The notes: generated by a model not told the origin, from the letters alone. A DNA stretch of 64,000 nucleotides from Ceratodon purpureus (GCA_014871385.1 CM026429.1:6483080-6547079); one strand, 5' to 3'. Shown: positions 37,301 through 50,900, counted from the stretch's first letter. Numbers and translations are program-made.

Positions 37301-37980
37301 TTACATCGCCAGTAGCCTCTCTAACTCCTTTGCACTTTGTCCTAAAAGCAAACTATGCAAAATGCAACAACATACGACAACATCTGATAGGAGCGTTACA
37401 TATTGAAGGTCAGATGCACTGTGTAAGTCACGAAAGGTTTGCTTTAGAATGCCAAATGCATTCTCAACGACACTTCTTGCCCTTGACAACTTGCGATTGA
37501 ATAGGGTCTCTTGCACAAAACGTCGGCCACCTAATATGTCACGGTAAGGAGTAATGAGCCAGGAGAAAATCGGATAGCCTTTATCTCCTATGAGATATGG
37601 GATAGAACTTTCAAGCAAATTAGCAGGGTCAATTTTTTTTGTTGTAATAGCCTTATGATAGAGCATTGACCTCCGCATCTGACGTGCGTCATTTGTAGAG
37701 CCACGCATGTCCATTGATAGATTGATAAACTTCTTGGATCGATCAATAGCGGCCTGGCACTGCATAGTGAAGCCACCACTTTTAAAATAAAAGTAAAATT
37801 CAAGGCTTTGATTTGGTTTTTGAATGTGAAAATGAATGCCATCGATGGCCCCAACAACTCTAGAGAGCCCCGAAAATACTCTGAACTGCGCCATAGTTAG
37901 TTGGAGACGCTGCCCAGTGGGCCACAAGATTTCATGATGGATCAGTTCGTCATTAATGGCTTTTACAACATCATGAATGA
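37301..37980 (-). pseudogene. PIF/Harbinger DDE transposase, N-terminally incomplete
   Basis: The open frame encodes the catalytic half of a DDE_Tnp_4 (PIF/Harbinger) transposase. The three acidic residues are visible: Asp in VVGAIDGIHF, Asp in LIGDKGYPIFSWL and Glu in ARSVVENAFGILK. The frame can be extended upstream from 37927 to about 37980 (HDVVKAINDELIHHEILWP), which matches the segment before the catalytic core in this family. Beyond that the helix-turn-helix N-terminus is interrupted by stops; a separate frame to about 38125 is open (EVAVSFLVSYKTQIEHC). The core is intact enough to look recently active, but no full-length start exists here. The termini of the element were not found. 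Confidence 0.8.
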
Positions 37981-38125
37981 TGCCTTAGGCGGGACTGGTC
38001 CCTCACTAGTAGGAATCTGGTCCAAGAAGGCGGTGGCATAAATGACACAATGTTCAATTTGCGTCTTATATGATACAAGAAATGACACAGCAACCTCGGA
38101 GATAAACTTGCTATGCACTGCTGTT

Positions 38126-41100
38126 TGATGTCAGCGCCTCAATGGCTTCACTTGAACATGTATGCATGAGCTCCAGTTCGATTTACCTCGACTGTTGGGT
38201 CCTCGCTAATTTATTTACTTGAAGGAAAAGTTTGATATGTTGAAATTTTTTCAGTGTAAATTTGACAAAAATGTTCGGTTACGTGCAGTCATGTCATTTA
38301 CTCCAGTTGGTAGATGTCGTGTATAATGTACATATTCAGATATTAAAACTCGGACACTTCGACACATACAACATGTGGGTCATTTAGATTGCCGAGCTGC
38401 ATATCACACACAACATGTGGGTCATTCAGGTTTGCAGGAGCTTGAAATCTATGCATTCTTTTTCGGACCTCTTCGTTGATCACTGAATTCAGATATTTGA
38501 GTTTGAATAGATATTAATTTCCCTCGGAGTTTGGGTGCAGTGGTGGTTAGAGTTTCTTGTAAGAGTTTTGCGGATGGATTTGTAGGTTGTTTGTTTTGAT
38601 TTCTGTTGGATCTGCTTGGCGATCCTTCTGGAGGAGGAGTTCCAAGGGTGCAGATTGGCGTGTAGTTTGCATAGTGGCCTATGTGTGAGGAGCATTGATG
38701 GGGGTTTTTTATGGAGATCTCTTGGGGCTTACTTGGTTGATGTTTGATGGAGATCTCTTGGAGCTTTCTTGGTTGATGGAGTTTTATCAACTTGTCGTGC
38801 TTGATGCAATCATGCTTGGCGATGCCATCGTACGTTTAGGTTTTCTCTATTCTGGTGGGGAACATATGTGATGCAACGTGGAATCAAAGAGTGGCGATTT
38901 CGTGTGGCATAGAGCTTGTTGTTCTGTCGTTTTGGAAGTTGTTCTAGCAATCTGGAAGTTAGGGTTTGGCGGCTGATGTTATTTTAATTTTTGCTACTTG
39001 GTGAGTTTTCTCGTAGCTTACATTTGTTGAATTTTGTTTTGTTATGTGGTTTTGCTGTTTTTCTTGGGTCTGATAGAGTTGGTATTGGTCATGTAAATGA
39101 TACATGTAAAAGCGACATGGCTTGGTAGCTGACCATGACTTGAGGCATGTTGTTCAGAGTTTCTACTAGTGATCGAACACATGCATTTCGGAAGCTAATT
39201 CTACTCGTGGTCAAACATATGTGTTGTTGTTTGCAACATCGCGATGGAAGGTTTGTTTCTCGCAAATCCTTCTTCCAGACAAGTTTGTGTTGTTTTCTTT
39301 TCAACCCCATTCACAAATGAATATCGAGTACTTCAAGACCTTTTCCAATCGACCTAGCCTCTACCTGAACCTGAAAATGACTCTTGATGAATCCGTGCGT
39401 TGGTGCAGGGTTCTAGAAAAAGGAGATTTTAGGGGGATTGCTGGACTTGTGGAGAGCGAGACTGTCCGTTTTTCCAGGTGACTGCGACATTGCTTCCAGA
39501 AGCTCACTTAGAGAGGTATGTTTCTGATACATTTTGCAAGTCTTGTGCATTTAAGGAAGCCAATTGCCGTTATGATATCAAGCAAGCCCGAGCCCTACAG
39601 TAATCTCTTGCGTGATTGATTTCGTCAGTGGTTTGGTGTTTGAGTCTGGCATGTCGATGTACTCGAGAGCATGGTTTGAGTGTCTTCGAGGTATTTCTTC
39701 TTCATAGAATGAATAGGGCTCGTATTCACCTTTTCAAATCAATGTGCTGAAAAATGTAGGCTTGGGCAAGTGCCCACAAACCACCCTGAGTAACTAGGCT
39801 CATGTCTTGGGAGTTGGGCTCAGCAATCATGAAGTCGAAGGGCAAGGCGGTGGCTGCGTGTCCGCCCGCATCTCCAAAATCTGTGGCGAGCGCTTCAGCT
39901 GTGATCAAGAAAGAGCTTGAACCAAAAGCACTGAAGCCCAACAATAATGGGAATGTCTCATTCGACCGGAGCACGGGACGCTGACAAGCCTGGACCAAGT
40001 GAGCTTCCGTTCCTAGATGAATATTGATGTATGTACATGTATGCAGGAACATAGGTATGTGATGGTAAGTACTCTTGTCCCCAAACAAGAAGTGTAAGGT
40101 GGTTCCTGGAAGTAACATTATGCATTATCCTGCCCGCTTTAGACAAATTGAATACGGATCCGCCACGTTTCGACTCTTACAATTGTAACGGTTAGAGTAT
40201 GATAGGACTGTATACACTATAAGAATCCCGAGTTTTTTAAGACATCCCGAATCATGTTTAAAAAACAAGTAGACACTGGAAAGAATGTCGTGCAGACATG
40301 GAAATATCTAAGACGCAGGGTACCTTCATACATTCACCATGTAGTACTATGGTACAAGAACGATGGTGAATTCTTGGTGAACACTTGCTAAGTTGAACAA
40401 CCACTTGCAAAATTTGCTACAATTTGGAGTTTAGGAGTAAGAATTATTTGGCAATGAATCGGTCAAGGTTCACTGTGTTACAGTGTTATATTGGTTCGAT
40501 GATCTTCACATCAAAGGTGCAATTTGACAATGGTCCCAAAGTGATAAGAAAATGTTCACAAATTGGTTAAACTACTAATTAAACTAGTGAATTGGTGAAA
40601 GGGAATCCACGTAACTTAAATCGGGAGTCCCCCTATATTAAAACATGGATAAATTGTGTTCATTTCTAATTCTAATTTAATATCTCTTCTCCACTTTTCT
40701 TGGAGCTATTTTTTCACCAAATACAATCAAGCTACTTTTGACCTATGAATGAAGTAATTTATTGTCTCCACCCCAAACTTCTCCTTAAGAACATGTGTTT
40801 CCTTATTGCCAGGAGGTAAAGTGAAGTACTTAATATCTGTGCAAATTTTAGATTTGCAAATAAGTTGTGGAATGATCAAAGGAGAAAAATTTAGAGACAT
40901 GTACAAAGCTTGTGGCAGAGTAGTAATTGGTAAAATCATAATTTTTGAACTCTTCTTGAATTAGTTATGGGAGTTTTAGTGTAAAACTGTAGGTGTTTCT
41001 AAAACCGTTCACCCTAAAATCTAGCTCTTAGGTAGATTGGGTTTTGGAGTTGAGAGCTGGAATCTTAGCTAATCTACCTCCTAGGTAATGCCGCTAGTGT

Positions 41101-42140
41101 GCGGTTCATGGTGGTGTGAGGTTTTTAAACCTGCTACCATGTGTATAGCACCCCAAGATGTCTAATGGTAGAAGCGATGATGTGAAGCAATGAGTAATAC
41201 TTAACACTACTATGTAAAAAGGTTTGTGTACAGTACAGCTTCTATTGAGATGTACTATAGTCGTAGACACTAAATCACAAATTCAGTGTACCGATACCAG
41301 TTTAAGAAGAAAATCACTTGCACAATATTTGTCGCTACAAAAATCCTAATCTTGTCACATCATGTCCAGGCAGACAGTTGTGCATATACAGATTTCAAAT
41401 GGAGCTTTCAAGACTTAAGTTCTCGCGGCTAGACAAGGCAGAAGCTCTGAACGCAGCAGTGGATAGAGAATTCGTTTCATGGTAAGGGCTGATATTCAAT
41501 ATCATACATCAAGTAAAAATGAATCCCAAATCTTTTTAAATCCTTTGTGCACATAATGAACCAAGTTTTAAACCCCAATGACAACAATTTCGTGCATGTT
41601 GCATTTTCATTCACGACTACAAATGTTGACTTTGAGCACCTTTCAGATCATTGTCAGTACTTCGCAGTGTTAAAAATGGGGTTGTCTTCGCCACGGACCA
41701 CGACCTCCGATCAGTTTCCAGATAACTGCGGCATTCATTTGTAACCAGCACATGATCAGGATTGAGTTAAGGAAGATAATTTCATCCTGGTTTTGAAAGT
41801 GGAACTTGCAAATTGTACCAGAGTACGGTATAGTACTTCTATTGCACGGAGAAGTCGTACATGACAAGCTCCAAAATCAATTTGTCACTAGTGGATGTAA
41901 ACTACCTTTAATGCCTCAGAGGAGTGGCCTTGTGCGGTGAAGTGTAAAGATTTCCTCCACCTCCTGTCTTCTTCACCTTGGAGCATTCTGGCGCAGTTTT
42001 TGATTCGAATACTTCATGTACACATTTCCAAATCTTGTTTCTCTGCAACTACAGGCAAAGATTGGAAATGAAGTTCAAAACTATACATTATCAAACAAGG
42101 AGCAAATGCATAAACGTCGTCGTTATGGCTTACAAAAGCC
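38126..42140. other. Intergenic, mostly unrecognised
   Basis: Contains two direct repeats of ACAACATGTGGGTCATT near 38370 and 38410, and two copies of ATGGAGATCTCTTGG about 45 bp apart near 38710-38770. Open frames at 39221-39481 (+) and 40727-40939 (-) have no recognised domain. A small candidate gene at 39829 is listed separately. Confidence 0.4.
39829..39984 (+). CDS. Small basic open frame, possible gene or first exon
   Basis: Fifty-one codons from an ATG (MKSKGKAVAACPPASPKSVA) to a TGA. The translation is rich in Lys, Ala, Ser and Pro and its codon use is GC-leaning compared with surrounding DNA. This resembles the basic N-terminus of a nuclear or DNA-binding protein, but no domain follows and no downstream exon could be joined. 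It could be chance. Confidence 0.22.
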   Translation: MKSKGKAVAACPPASPKSVASASAVIKKELEPKALKPNNNGNVSFDRSTGR

Positions 42141-42150
42141 TTCTAAGGAA

Positions 42151-42412
42151 CTTCGTCCGGCCCCCGGGTGGCCACTTCCTTCCGTTTACAGGTCCTCCGT
42201 TCTAGCTTAGGCAGGTTGCTCTCATGCGGCCTCGCTTTTATTTAGGGTAAAATTAAAAATTTGAGTTCTTCCGTGTGATTGCCGGTTGGCCATGGGCCTT
42301 CCTGGTTGTGCTGCGGTGTGTTTTGTTCTTTGTCCTAAGGCTATGGAATAAAGTCACCATTTGCTTAAATAAAAATAAATAAAAATAAAAATAAAAATAA
42401 AAAGAAAAAACA
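42151..42412 (+). mobile_element. Probable retroposon (truncated LINE or SINE) with A-rich tail
   Basis: A GC-rich head passes into a long A-rich tail of AAATAAA-type repeats (42366-42412). CTTCTAAGGAA before the insert (42140-42150) and CTTCTAAAGGAA after the tail (42413-42424) form an imperfect target duplication with one indel. Just before the tail, ATTTGCTTAA resembles the ATTTGCTTC that precedes the tail of the LINE at 4061-4372. The internal frame ends in a stop near 42205. It is an older insertion than the LINE at 4061. Confidence 0.5.
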
Positions 42413-42424
42413 CTTCTAAAGGAA

Positions 42425-43516
42425 ATAAGAAAATGAAATTCGGTAGAACATGGGCAGTCCTGAAGTATTGAAATCCTTTCCAAGTTGGGCTGAAACCCCA
42501 CACAAAATATACACAAGCCTCCATACAAAGCATCAACTCTGTCCTGTTGACAAGCAACGTAGCAAGGTGCGATACCAATGAGAAACTACAATGTAAACAG
42601 GACAGTGTCTGCTTCGTCGGAAGAGTTGTGTTTATATTTTATGGATTGTTATCCGAATTGAGGGCGTTTCCATACATACGGGACTGAACACGTTCTGCCA
42701 ATTCTTGTTTTCTTTTGGCATCAGAAAGTTAGAATTGTTTTGTGAACGTCTCTAAATTGAAAAATTCCATTCGGGACAATCGCTTTTCAATAACTAATTA
42801 GACCCATTTCATTCTATGGACACACTTGGACGATACAAAACAACGTCTAAGGACAAATTGGCTTGACATCAATTGAATTGATGGTGCTACAGCCACAAAG
42901 CTGCTGAACAATTCATGTTACCATCAGCCTCACTCTACCGTCTCCATGAGTGCTACGAGTAAACAAGGCTCCAAATGTGGCTGCAAATGTAGATGCAATC
43001 TTAATAAACGAAAACCTTGACATCAAACAGCATAGCAATATGCCAGTCTCTACTGAATAACAGAAATGTCAACACCACAATTTCATGCGAACCCTAGAGT
43101 TCTGAACAAAATCGGCCTTACTGTACTGTACACGTTCGGCAGAACTACTTTTACTCGGAAGGAATTGCGCACTTGGTCAGATCGACAAAGATTCTTTCAT
43201 AACCCAACATTCAAAAATTCTCTCGTGCAAAAAATTCGAGACCCTAAAAGATGGGGAAGCTACTAAACTAATTGTACTATTTCAATAGCAGTCTTTGGCA
43301 GTCATCACCATGTTGCACTTACATTTGAGAACTCACTTCAAGTTGTCTGCTATTGGAGCGGACATCCACAAAAAGATCGTCCAACATTTGCGCCTCCACG
43401 TCCAAAGTCAGGGATCACGAAAACCCTTCACTCGCACTCCGCATTCCAAACCACTCTGCTCTTCCGGTCAGCTGCGTTGTGTACGGGTCTTGAAGAAATT
43501 AGACTGCACCTCTGTT
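42425..43516. other. Intergenic, 3' of the TIR-NBS-LRR gene
   Basis: No gene supported. The portion nearest 43517 is the likely 3' UTR of the leftward resistance gene. Confidence 0.4.
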
Positions 43517-46500
43517 CTACAACGTGATTAACTTACAACAGTCCAGCTTGTGGACTCGTTGCAAAATTGGCCGTCCACTCTCAGCATCTTGCACGAGGCG
43601 TAGAAACCCACAATCATTTGCTTCCACCACTCGCATTTCCTTCAAATCTCCACGCACGGAATTCACTTGATTGCCGTCGTCGTATTTGTACCGAGAAGGA
43701 TCACAACGATTTCTGTCCAAAACCATTAGACATGATTCTAAAAGATTGGTGTCGGAAGTGCATCCCCAAATGCGAAGGCCTGGCAACACTCTCAGCACAC
43801 CCAAACCCTCCAGGCTGCCACAATCCAATACTCCTAACCACACCAGCGCACTCAGCTGCCTGAGAGACTCCGGGAGTGGCTGCAACTCACCGCACCCCTC
43901 AATCAACAACTGCTCAAGCCTCGACAAGTGGCCGATGGACTCTGGGAGCTTGGTGAGGGATCTGCAGTGCGCAATGATCAGCCATTCCAAACTCGTGAGG
44001 GCACCCAAACAATCAGGCAGAGTCTCCAGGCTGCTGCATCCTCTCAACTGCAGTCTCGTGAGCAGTTTGAGTTGTCCGATGCAGTTGGGGAGCTCCCGCA
44101 AGTGCTCACAACGCCATAATTCGAGCCAGTTCAGATTCGTGAGAAGTCCGATGGTGTGAGGGAGCTTGCTCATGGCCGGGCAGTCATAAAACTCAAAGTA
44201 GGAAAGGAGGTGGAGATGGGCGAGTGAACTCTTTCTATCGAGCCATATGATTCCCTCGTCACTGCAGTTCGATACATAGAGTTCCTTGAGCCCGTGGAGT
44301 TGTCCAACAGCGACTGCTTGCCATTCAGTCGCAAGGTCTGTACTAAACTCGGAAAGGCCCGTCATGAGCCCCATTGTTTCTGGCACCTTGGACATGGATG
44401 TGCAATAGCTCATGATAAGACGTTGCAACTGAGGCATGGCAGTGATGGAATCTGGCAATGATTCCAGGCTTTCACAATTTTGTAGATGGAGTAATTGCAG
44501 TTGTGTGAGTTGTCGAATTGTACTTGGGAGCTTCCGTAAATTCTTGCACGCAAATAAGTCCAATACTTGGAGTCGAGATAATTGTCCTATGGAATTTGGG
44601 AGGCTAATGATTGATGAGCAATACTTCATATCAAGATTGAGCAGGTTTGGGCAACCCTAGAAAGCACAAGAGATATTGTTTATGAGAAGAGAATCCCAAA
44701 AAGTCCAAGCATCTAAACAACGGATTGCGATTGATAGAATCCAATTCAAAATTCAATTGTAACCATTTTAATTGTAAAAAGTGAACAAAGAATATAATTT
44801 CAAAAATATTTACTTTCTAATCATTTTTGTATAATCCAATTGCAATGTAAGAGTGGATTAAGACAAGTTATAGTTGAACCTTCAAAATATTGTCACAAGT
44901 TACAACAACCAGAAAACTAAGATAATTTTTGTAAAAATTACCATAACACCCTAGTAGGTTCGTTTTCTACTGATCAAATGTTTACTTTTTTTGAATAAAA
45001 TAAGATTTGTCCCTTGAAAATTGATATTCTTCATTTTTGTTTATCAACAAAAAAATGCTAAAAATAACCTCAAATGGTCTAGATGTAACAAAGTATCACT
45101 AAAAACATTTTATTCTATTTTGATTTTTTTGTCTTCAAAATATTTTGATTTTTTCGTTTTCTTTTAGGGAATTATTTATAAACAAACTTGCAATGGTGTT
45201 TTGATATGCAATATAACTCATCACTATAGTTTGAATTTTCAACCATTAACATGATTTTTTAAAATAAAAATGAAGCTACTCATGTAGTTTTACTCATGCA
45301 TCAAATTTTTATTTTCAAATTTTGAATCTATGCTTCTAAAGATTTAATGATTCTAAAACTAATAAAACCAATTCAAACTAGAATGTAGAATACGATACCT
45401 CTGTAGCCGAATTTGATTCTGTCCATATACTTGCAAGGCCGGAGCTATGAGAAAAATCCAATGATACCAAGTTTAAAAAATTAAACCTCGGAGGTAAATG
45501 TTTCGATGGCATGTTCCTCCATTGCAACCACCGTAACTCTTTTGAAACATTATCAAAGTTCCCATTTACATCACATCCATCCAATATGAGATAATGTAAA
45601 TTGGTCATCTTTGCAAAGCTCTCACATTCATACTTGCGCTTATGGCTCTTGGCAAGATTCATCGCCCGAACTTTGTTAAAACCCTGACAATTAAAACAAT
45701 AACAACATCATTCATAATTTTGCACATGTTCCATTTATGTATTCTACAAGATGCTTAACAATCATTTACATCCTCACATACCATAATTTGAAAAATGTAT
45801 ATGGGAATCAAGTAAAAACTTACTTCATAGTTCTCTTCAACAACTTTGGCAGCTTTGTTCTCCCATAAATGGCTTCCACTCAATGTTCCAATGCTTTGGC
45901 CCAATTCTTGCAGTAGACCATGCATCACCATTTCTTCTTGTCCAGAAGAGTTGCTAAGTGCAACTAATGACTTATCAATGAGCTTTCTCAAAGTCATGAA
46001 AGGGGTCTCATATCCACAACATGATGTACATCCCTTACAACTTTTCCAAATTTCTACAACCACTTGCTTTTTGCAATTGCAAAACACACAAGCAATATCC
46101 ACGAACATCAACTTCTCTTCATCAGAAAGGCAATCATAGCTCCATCTCAAAGTTTTCATTACCTTCCACTCTCCCTTCAAAGCATTCACCGCCTCAGGCC
46201 AAATACATTCAAAATCTTCATCACTTTTCATATCCATCAAGCTTGAGCCCACCACCTTCAATGCTAGTGGCAAACCACCACATGCTTTGCTCACATCATT
46301 AGCGACGGCCTTGAACTTTGGAAGAGCTTCTTCGCTGCGAAATGCATACAAGTTGAAAAGCTTTCTAGCGTCGTCATTCTCCAAGGGTGTTACTTCATGA
46401 AGAGAGAAATCCCCAAACTCTTCACCAACAACCTTCAATACATGGCGATTCCGAGATGTAACAATGATGCAACTCCCTTGTGCAAGAAGCCGTGTATCTA

Positions 46501-47944
46501 AGATGAGCTCATCAAATTGGCTTTTCTCATGGATGTCATCCAACACAATCAATGTTGGACCTTTGCTCCATAACTTGTGAAACCAATAACTATAACTGTG
46601 ATCATTGCAATTTCGAACATGCAAAAGATCCCAGAGTAGCTGATTCTGTAATTTCTCCACCATACTTGAAGAACCCAGAGTTGAGCTATGATCAAGTGTC
46701 AAAAAACTCATAGCTTGAAACTTCTGGTGATTTACAAAATGGTTGTAAACCAGCTTGGCAAGAGAGGTTTTACCAACTCCACCCATACCCACAAGGCCCA
46801 ATAAACATGTGGTATTGGATATCATCTCCAATTTCTTGACGCATGTATGGACATGCTCTTCAACACCCACCATGCACCGATCAACTTGCAATGCCTCAAA
46901 TGAAGGTGTCAACTTGCTCAATACGGCACCCACCACTTCCCGTTTCAGTTCGGCTTCATCACTGCGCTACCAAAATCAGCCATTAGTACTTCATAAGTTT
47001 CCCCACTCATTCCAGCATTCATACTTAGTTAAAATGGACTGAAAATTGAATGAGGCATGCCCTGAAATAATCGATACAAGTGATAATTGAACTCCTAATC
47101 ATATGACCGGTGTATCATGACACTGCTTACTCTACACTCCTGTCTAGTACAAAATGCATGCCTGTGACAAGAATAAACTTTGGGTTTGGCATGACTCTCG
47201 TGCCAAAGAATACCCTCTAGTTCTGCATGCCCATGCCTTCGACAGCAAAAGTACAGCACTGCTGTAACTATACCTCAATACCAAACTCAACCATGGCTAG
47301 TGATGCCAACAACGTGGATTACATTTCAATCAAGTCAAGCGCAATCTCAGCACGAAACAAACTTTTCTTCCGTAAGGTACAAACATATCACGTAAACTTG
47401 AAGAGAGAGATACTCACCCCTTGTAATCAGACGGACGATAGCAAAATCCAGTGATGTCCGCCAACTTCCGAAGAGCATCTCTCCATTCCTCCACTTGCTT
47501 CGGTGTTTTCTTAGACTTGTGTTTCTCAAATGCCGCTGCAAACGGGCCATTCTCCACCCACCGCAAGTCCACAGGCTCCACCTCGTAGTACACAGGTATT
47601 ACTGGTTTTCCGCTCATCATCATGGCCACCAATTCATTCAGGCAATACTTCGACTCTGCGTATCCTTTCGAAACAACTGCAACATGGATCTTCGCCACTT
47701 CCAGAGCGTCATTTATGGACCTGAAAGCAGGATCCCCCTTCCTCAAGGATGCCTTGTCCAGAAACGGATTCAACCCAGCGTCCCGAAGTGCTTCATCCAA
47801 ATGGGCCACGAATCCAACTTTCACATCAGGCCCACGGTGGTTCAGGAACACGTCATAGTCCACGTTCATGGCTGCAGAAGAAGAGCATTGCCCTCGGGGA
47901 CGTTTGCAAGGCCGCCTCCATGTTTCAAGAGCCCGGTCGTCCAT
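43517..47944 (-). CDS. TIR-NBS-LRR immune receptor (TNL), four exons
   Basis: TNL proteins detect pathogen effectors and signal through TIR NADase activity. Exons 47944-47418, 46961-45824, 45683-45399 and 44656-43517 join in frame to 1029 residues. Residues about 26-165 form the TIR domain: DVFLNHRGPDV, the BB-loop segment PFLDKASLRKGD, and CLNELV with the expected catalytic Glu. The NB-ARC domain has the P-loop GMGGVGKTS (about 234-242), kinase-2 LIVLDDIHE, RNBS-B GSCIIVTSRNRH and GLPL in CGGLPLALKVVGSSL. The usual MHD is MHG at about 522-524. Exon 3 carries a C-JID/early LRR-like segment (LRWLQWRNMPSKHLPPRF). Exon 4 has about eight LRRs of the LPNSIGQLSRLQVLDL type. Introns are 456, 140 and 742 bp, with GTGAGT, GTAAGT and GTATCG donors. 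An alternative start at MNVDYDVF would drop 25 residues. Confidence 0.92.
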
Positions 47945-50900
47945 GGCTGCACTAGTTTCTAGTCACCATCATCTAATCGGGAGAAATGAGATCATGTATA
48001 GACGGACTTTGGTCCCACAATTGCACTACATCAAGACTTGCACACTCCTGGCAAGTTAGACGAGGTTAACGACCTCAGAGCTCTGGGATGTTGAGGAACG
48101 AACATCTCCTTGACGCGGTACCCCAGTTCCAGACTGAACAATCTAGAGGAGGTGAACATTGATCCTAAAATGTCATCCAGATGCACAATCTGCAGGCTGG
48201 GTGCTCGATTCGCCAGTGGCCATTCTGAAGGCAATCAAATACTGCAGAAACACAAATGCATTGTTTATTACCTCAACTGTGAGCAGTTACTGTGGATAAA
48301 AATACCTCATTGAAATGCAGTTAGAGAGTGATTCAATTCAGGAAACTCTGGGACAGGCTGACAATTTGTCTCCATAATCTGGCACCCACAATTCTAAGAG
48401 GCTGAAATCGATGTCGGCTTCTTCATAAATCAGATGACGAAAGAGCACCACCCCTGCAGTGTCTGCACTTGGACATAATGACCTGCTTCAATGGCTCCAA
48501 GGAAGTGATTTTGGCTGCACAAAAACCAAATAGATTCAAAAGAATATTTTTGCTCCACTTTACGTCATACAAGAATCCTACACCAGAACGCAACAAAACA
48601 AAATTTCACCAAGAGCAAAATTTTCAGGATGAAAGAATCCCGCCTGCAAGCAAGCACTCTTACTTAAAATGCAGACGAGTGATATGTTGTGACGAGGTTC
48701 TCTACTCGTAATCGAAGGAACTTTGTGAATCCATTGTATTTATCCATGACGACCTCCATAGACTAGTTCTAAAATTCTCATTGAAAGTTTACTCCCGGAA
48801 GACAATCATTGCCGACTCAAGCCCTATCCGCGGAACAACACAATTGCTTGTGATGAACCTCGAACACATTCGACCTCAAAAGCTCCAGACAACCATCGAC
48901 CAATCACAAAAACGAGTAAGATTAACTTCCAAAAAAAATCCTCCAAAGAAACCAGTAGTCTGATTATATAGATGTGCATATATTAAGATTCGGCCTCCCT
49001 CAAATCAGGCAGATCGCAACAATCCTCCATTTGTGCAAACGGACAAACTGAAACCAACTTTTGCAATCCTCGATGTAATCTGAAAAAATGAACTCTGACA
49101 TTGTCATCTCTGGTATACCAATCCCACACTAAAACCTATACCGACAACCGGCCGTCCCCATTTCCCCTGCTCCACCTTAACAAGCCCTAAACGGAGCTCA
49201 ACCCCACCCTCCAACTCCCGTAGAGAGACAACCCACTAGTGAGCGGCAACCCACAAACAACAAACCTCCAGCACTCATAGCTGCTGCTTAACCATTAAAA
49301 CAAAAAAATCAAATCAAATTTAACTAAAAAAAACAACCTCCACCACCCCATCATCAAAACAAGCTCAACTTAACCATAACCCAGATTCTCCAACCCCTTC
49401 GAACCAACCACAGTAACATACATCCAGGCTCATACTTCCAATGCACTAAACCAAGTGCAGGAAACCAGACGGTCACCTAAACTTCGATCGGATCAAAGGC
49501 CTAGCGACTGATAACCTATGTTGACGTCAATTCGATAGTCTCCCTCAACCTCCAAAACTCTACTTCTTCGCCGACTCATGATCCCCAACTAGACAACACT
49601 CCCACAAGAATCGTTAAACTGCAAGCTTGTCGATGCCAGAAACGAATAACCTGATAAAACCAAAAAACACTACAATCGCACAAATCCTAAGAGTTGTTGG
49701 TCAAGATTCCAGTCCCCATCAACACACGCAGAAACCTCTCTAGTTCCACCCACTAGCAGCCAAGCTCCTTCTTTCCCCAATCTCAGAGCTTAGATCCAAA
49801 ATACACCGAAACACTACATCAACCAGCCAATATGTTCGGTACCATGATGTTCGGATCAGGCTAATGTACCTCCAAAAACGACACAAGACGAAAGCGCCAA
49901 GCTACCGACAGAAGTGGAAATGGTCGACAAACACAGCACCACATCCTTACTACGGCTCCAACCACATGCTAGAGCATGAAGATGGCCACCAGAAAACCAG
50001 GTCTCCCATCTAGCTAGTAACCCAAACCCTCGGTTACAGATCACAAACGCCAGAGAAACAGTGCACTCCCAGAGAGGCGGATCAAACCAAACTCCACACG
50101 ACAATCCTCCAGAAGGAGCTTCTCAAATTTTCCCTCTTGGGAAAAGGGGAAACATGTCCTAACTTAATACCCATGGTTTACATCTAGGAAAATGGAGTTG
50201 TTTGTTTTCCCCTAGTTACATTCCTCATGTCACTTGGGATAGCGGTGTCATTTCCCTCTTTAGAATTTTTAACATGGGAAAGTTTCTCTGGTTCCCATTC
50301 AGACTACTGTTAATCGGTTTTTCCTCATATGGGAAAGAATACCGTACCCAGGGGTCAGCTTTGGCAGAAAATAATTCCAAAAATAGATGTCAAAATTTTT
50401 AGAAAATTGTAGGCATTTTTTGTCAAATATAATATCAATTATTTTTCAAAATTGCCGGAATGTAAAGAAATTTCACTTCACACTAGACATTTACTCATAT
50501 TTGAAGCATGTGCGAGATAGAGTGGAGAGAATGTGCTCCTTTTGTAATCAAGCTCACACACATTAATTTACAAAGAATATGGGTTAAGAAGTAGCAAGAG
50601 TCTAGGTGAGGTTTTTCAAATGTGTTGTACAGAGTTTTTCGGAGTCCAATTGAGCATAGAAGATGAAGTTTTATAAGTCTTTATGCAAAAGATATGAACA
50701 AATCATTGCAGCCTTGTAAAGATTAAAATAGATAGAATGTGTTTAAAACAGTTTTTCAGAGGTCATTTGTGCATAGAAGATTAACTTTTTTGAAATTTTG
50801 TTGGTCTGAAAAAAAGTTTTAAAATCAAGTAATCTTTCACCTCCAACAAATTTTATGTCATTTGAAGACTATATGCAAAAGTTATGTGTGTTATAAAAAA

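Noticed and set aside
34541-37980. The GGGGGGAAGCACAATAAAG inverted ends as the termini of the Harbinger element
   Set aside because: Both arms lie left of the Harbinger genes (34541 and 35318), so they delimit a separate 780-bp element. No third copy was found to the right.
43567-44159. Plus-strand open frames opposite the LRR exon
   Set aside because: They are antisense shadows of a clear LRR coding exon.
47495-47962. Plus-strand open frames opposite the TIR exon
   Set aside because: Antisense shadows of the TIR domain, with no recognised domain themselves.
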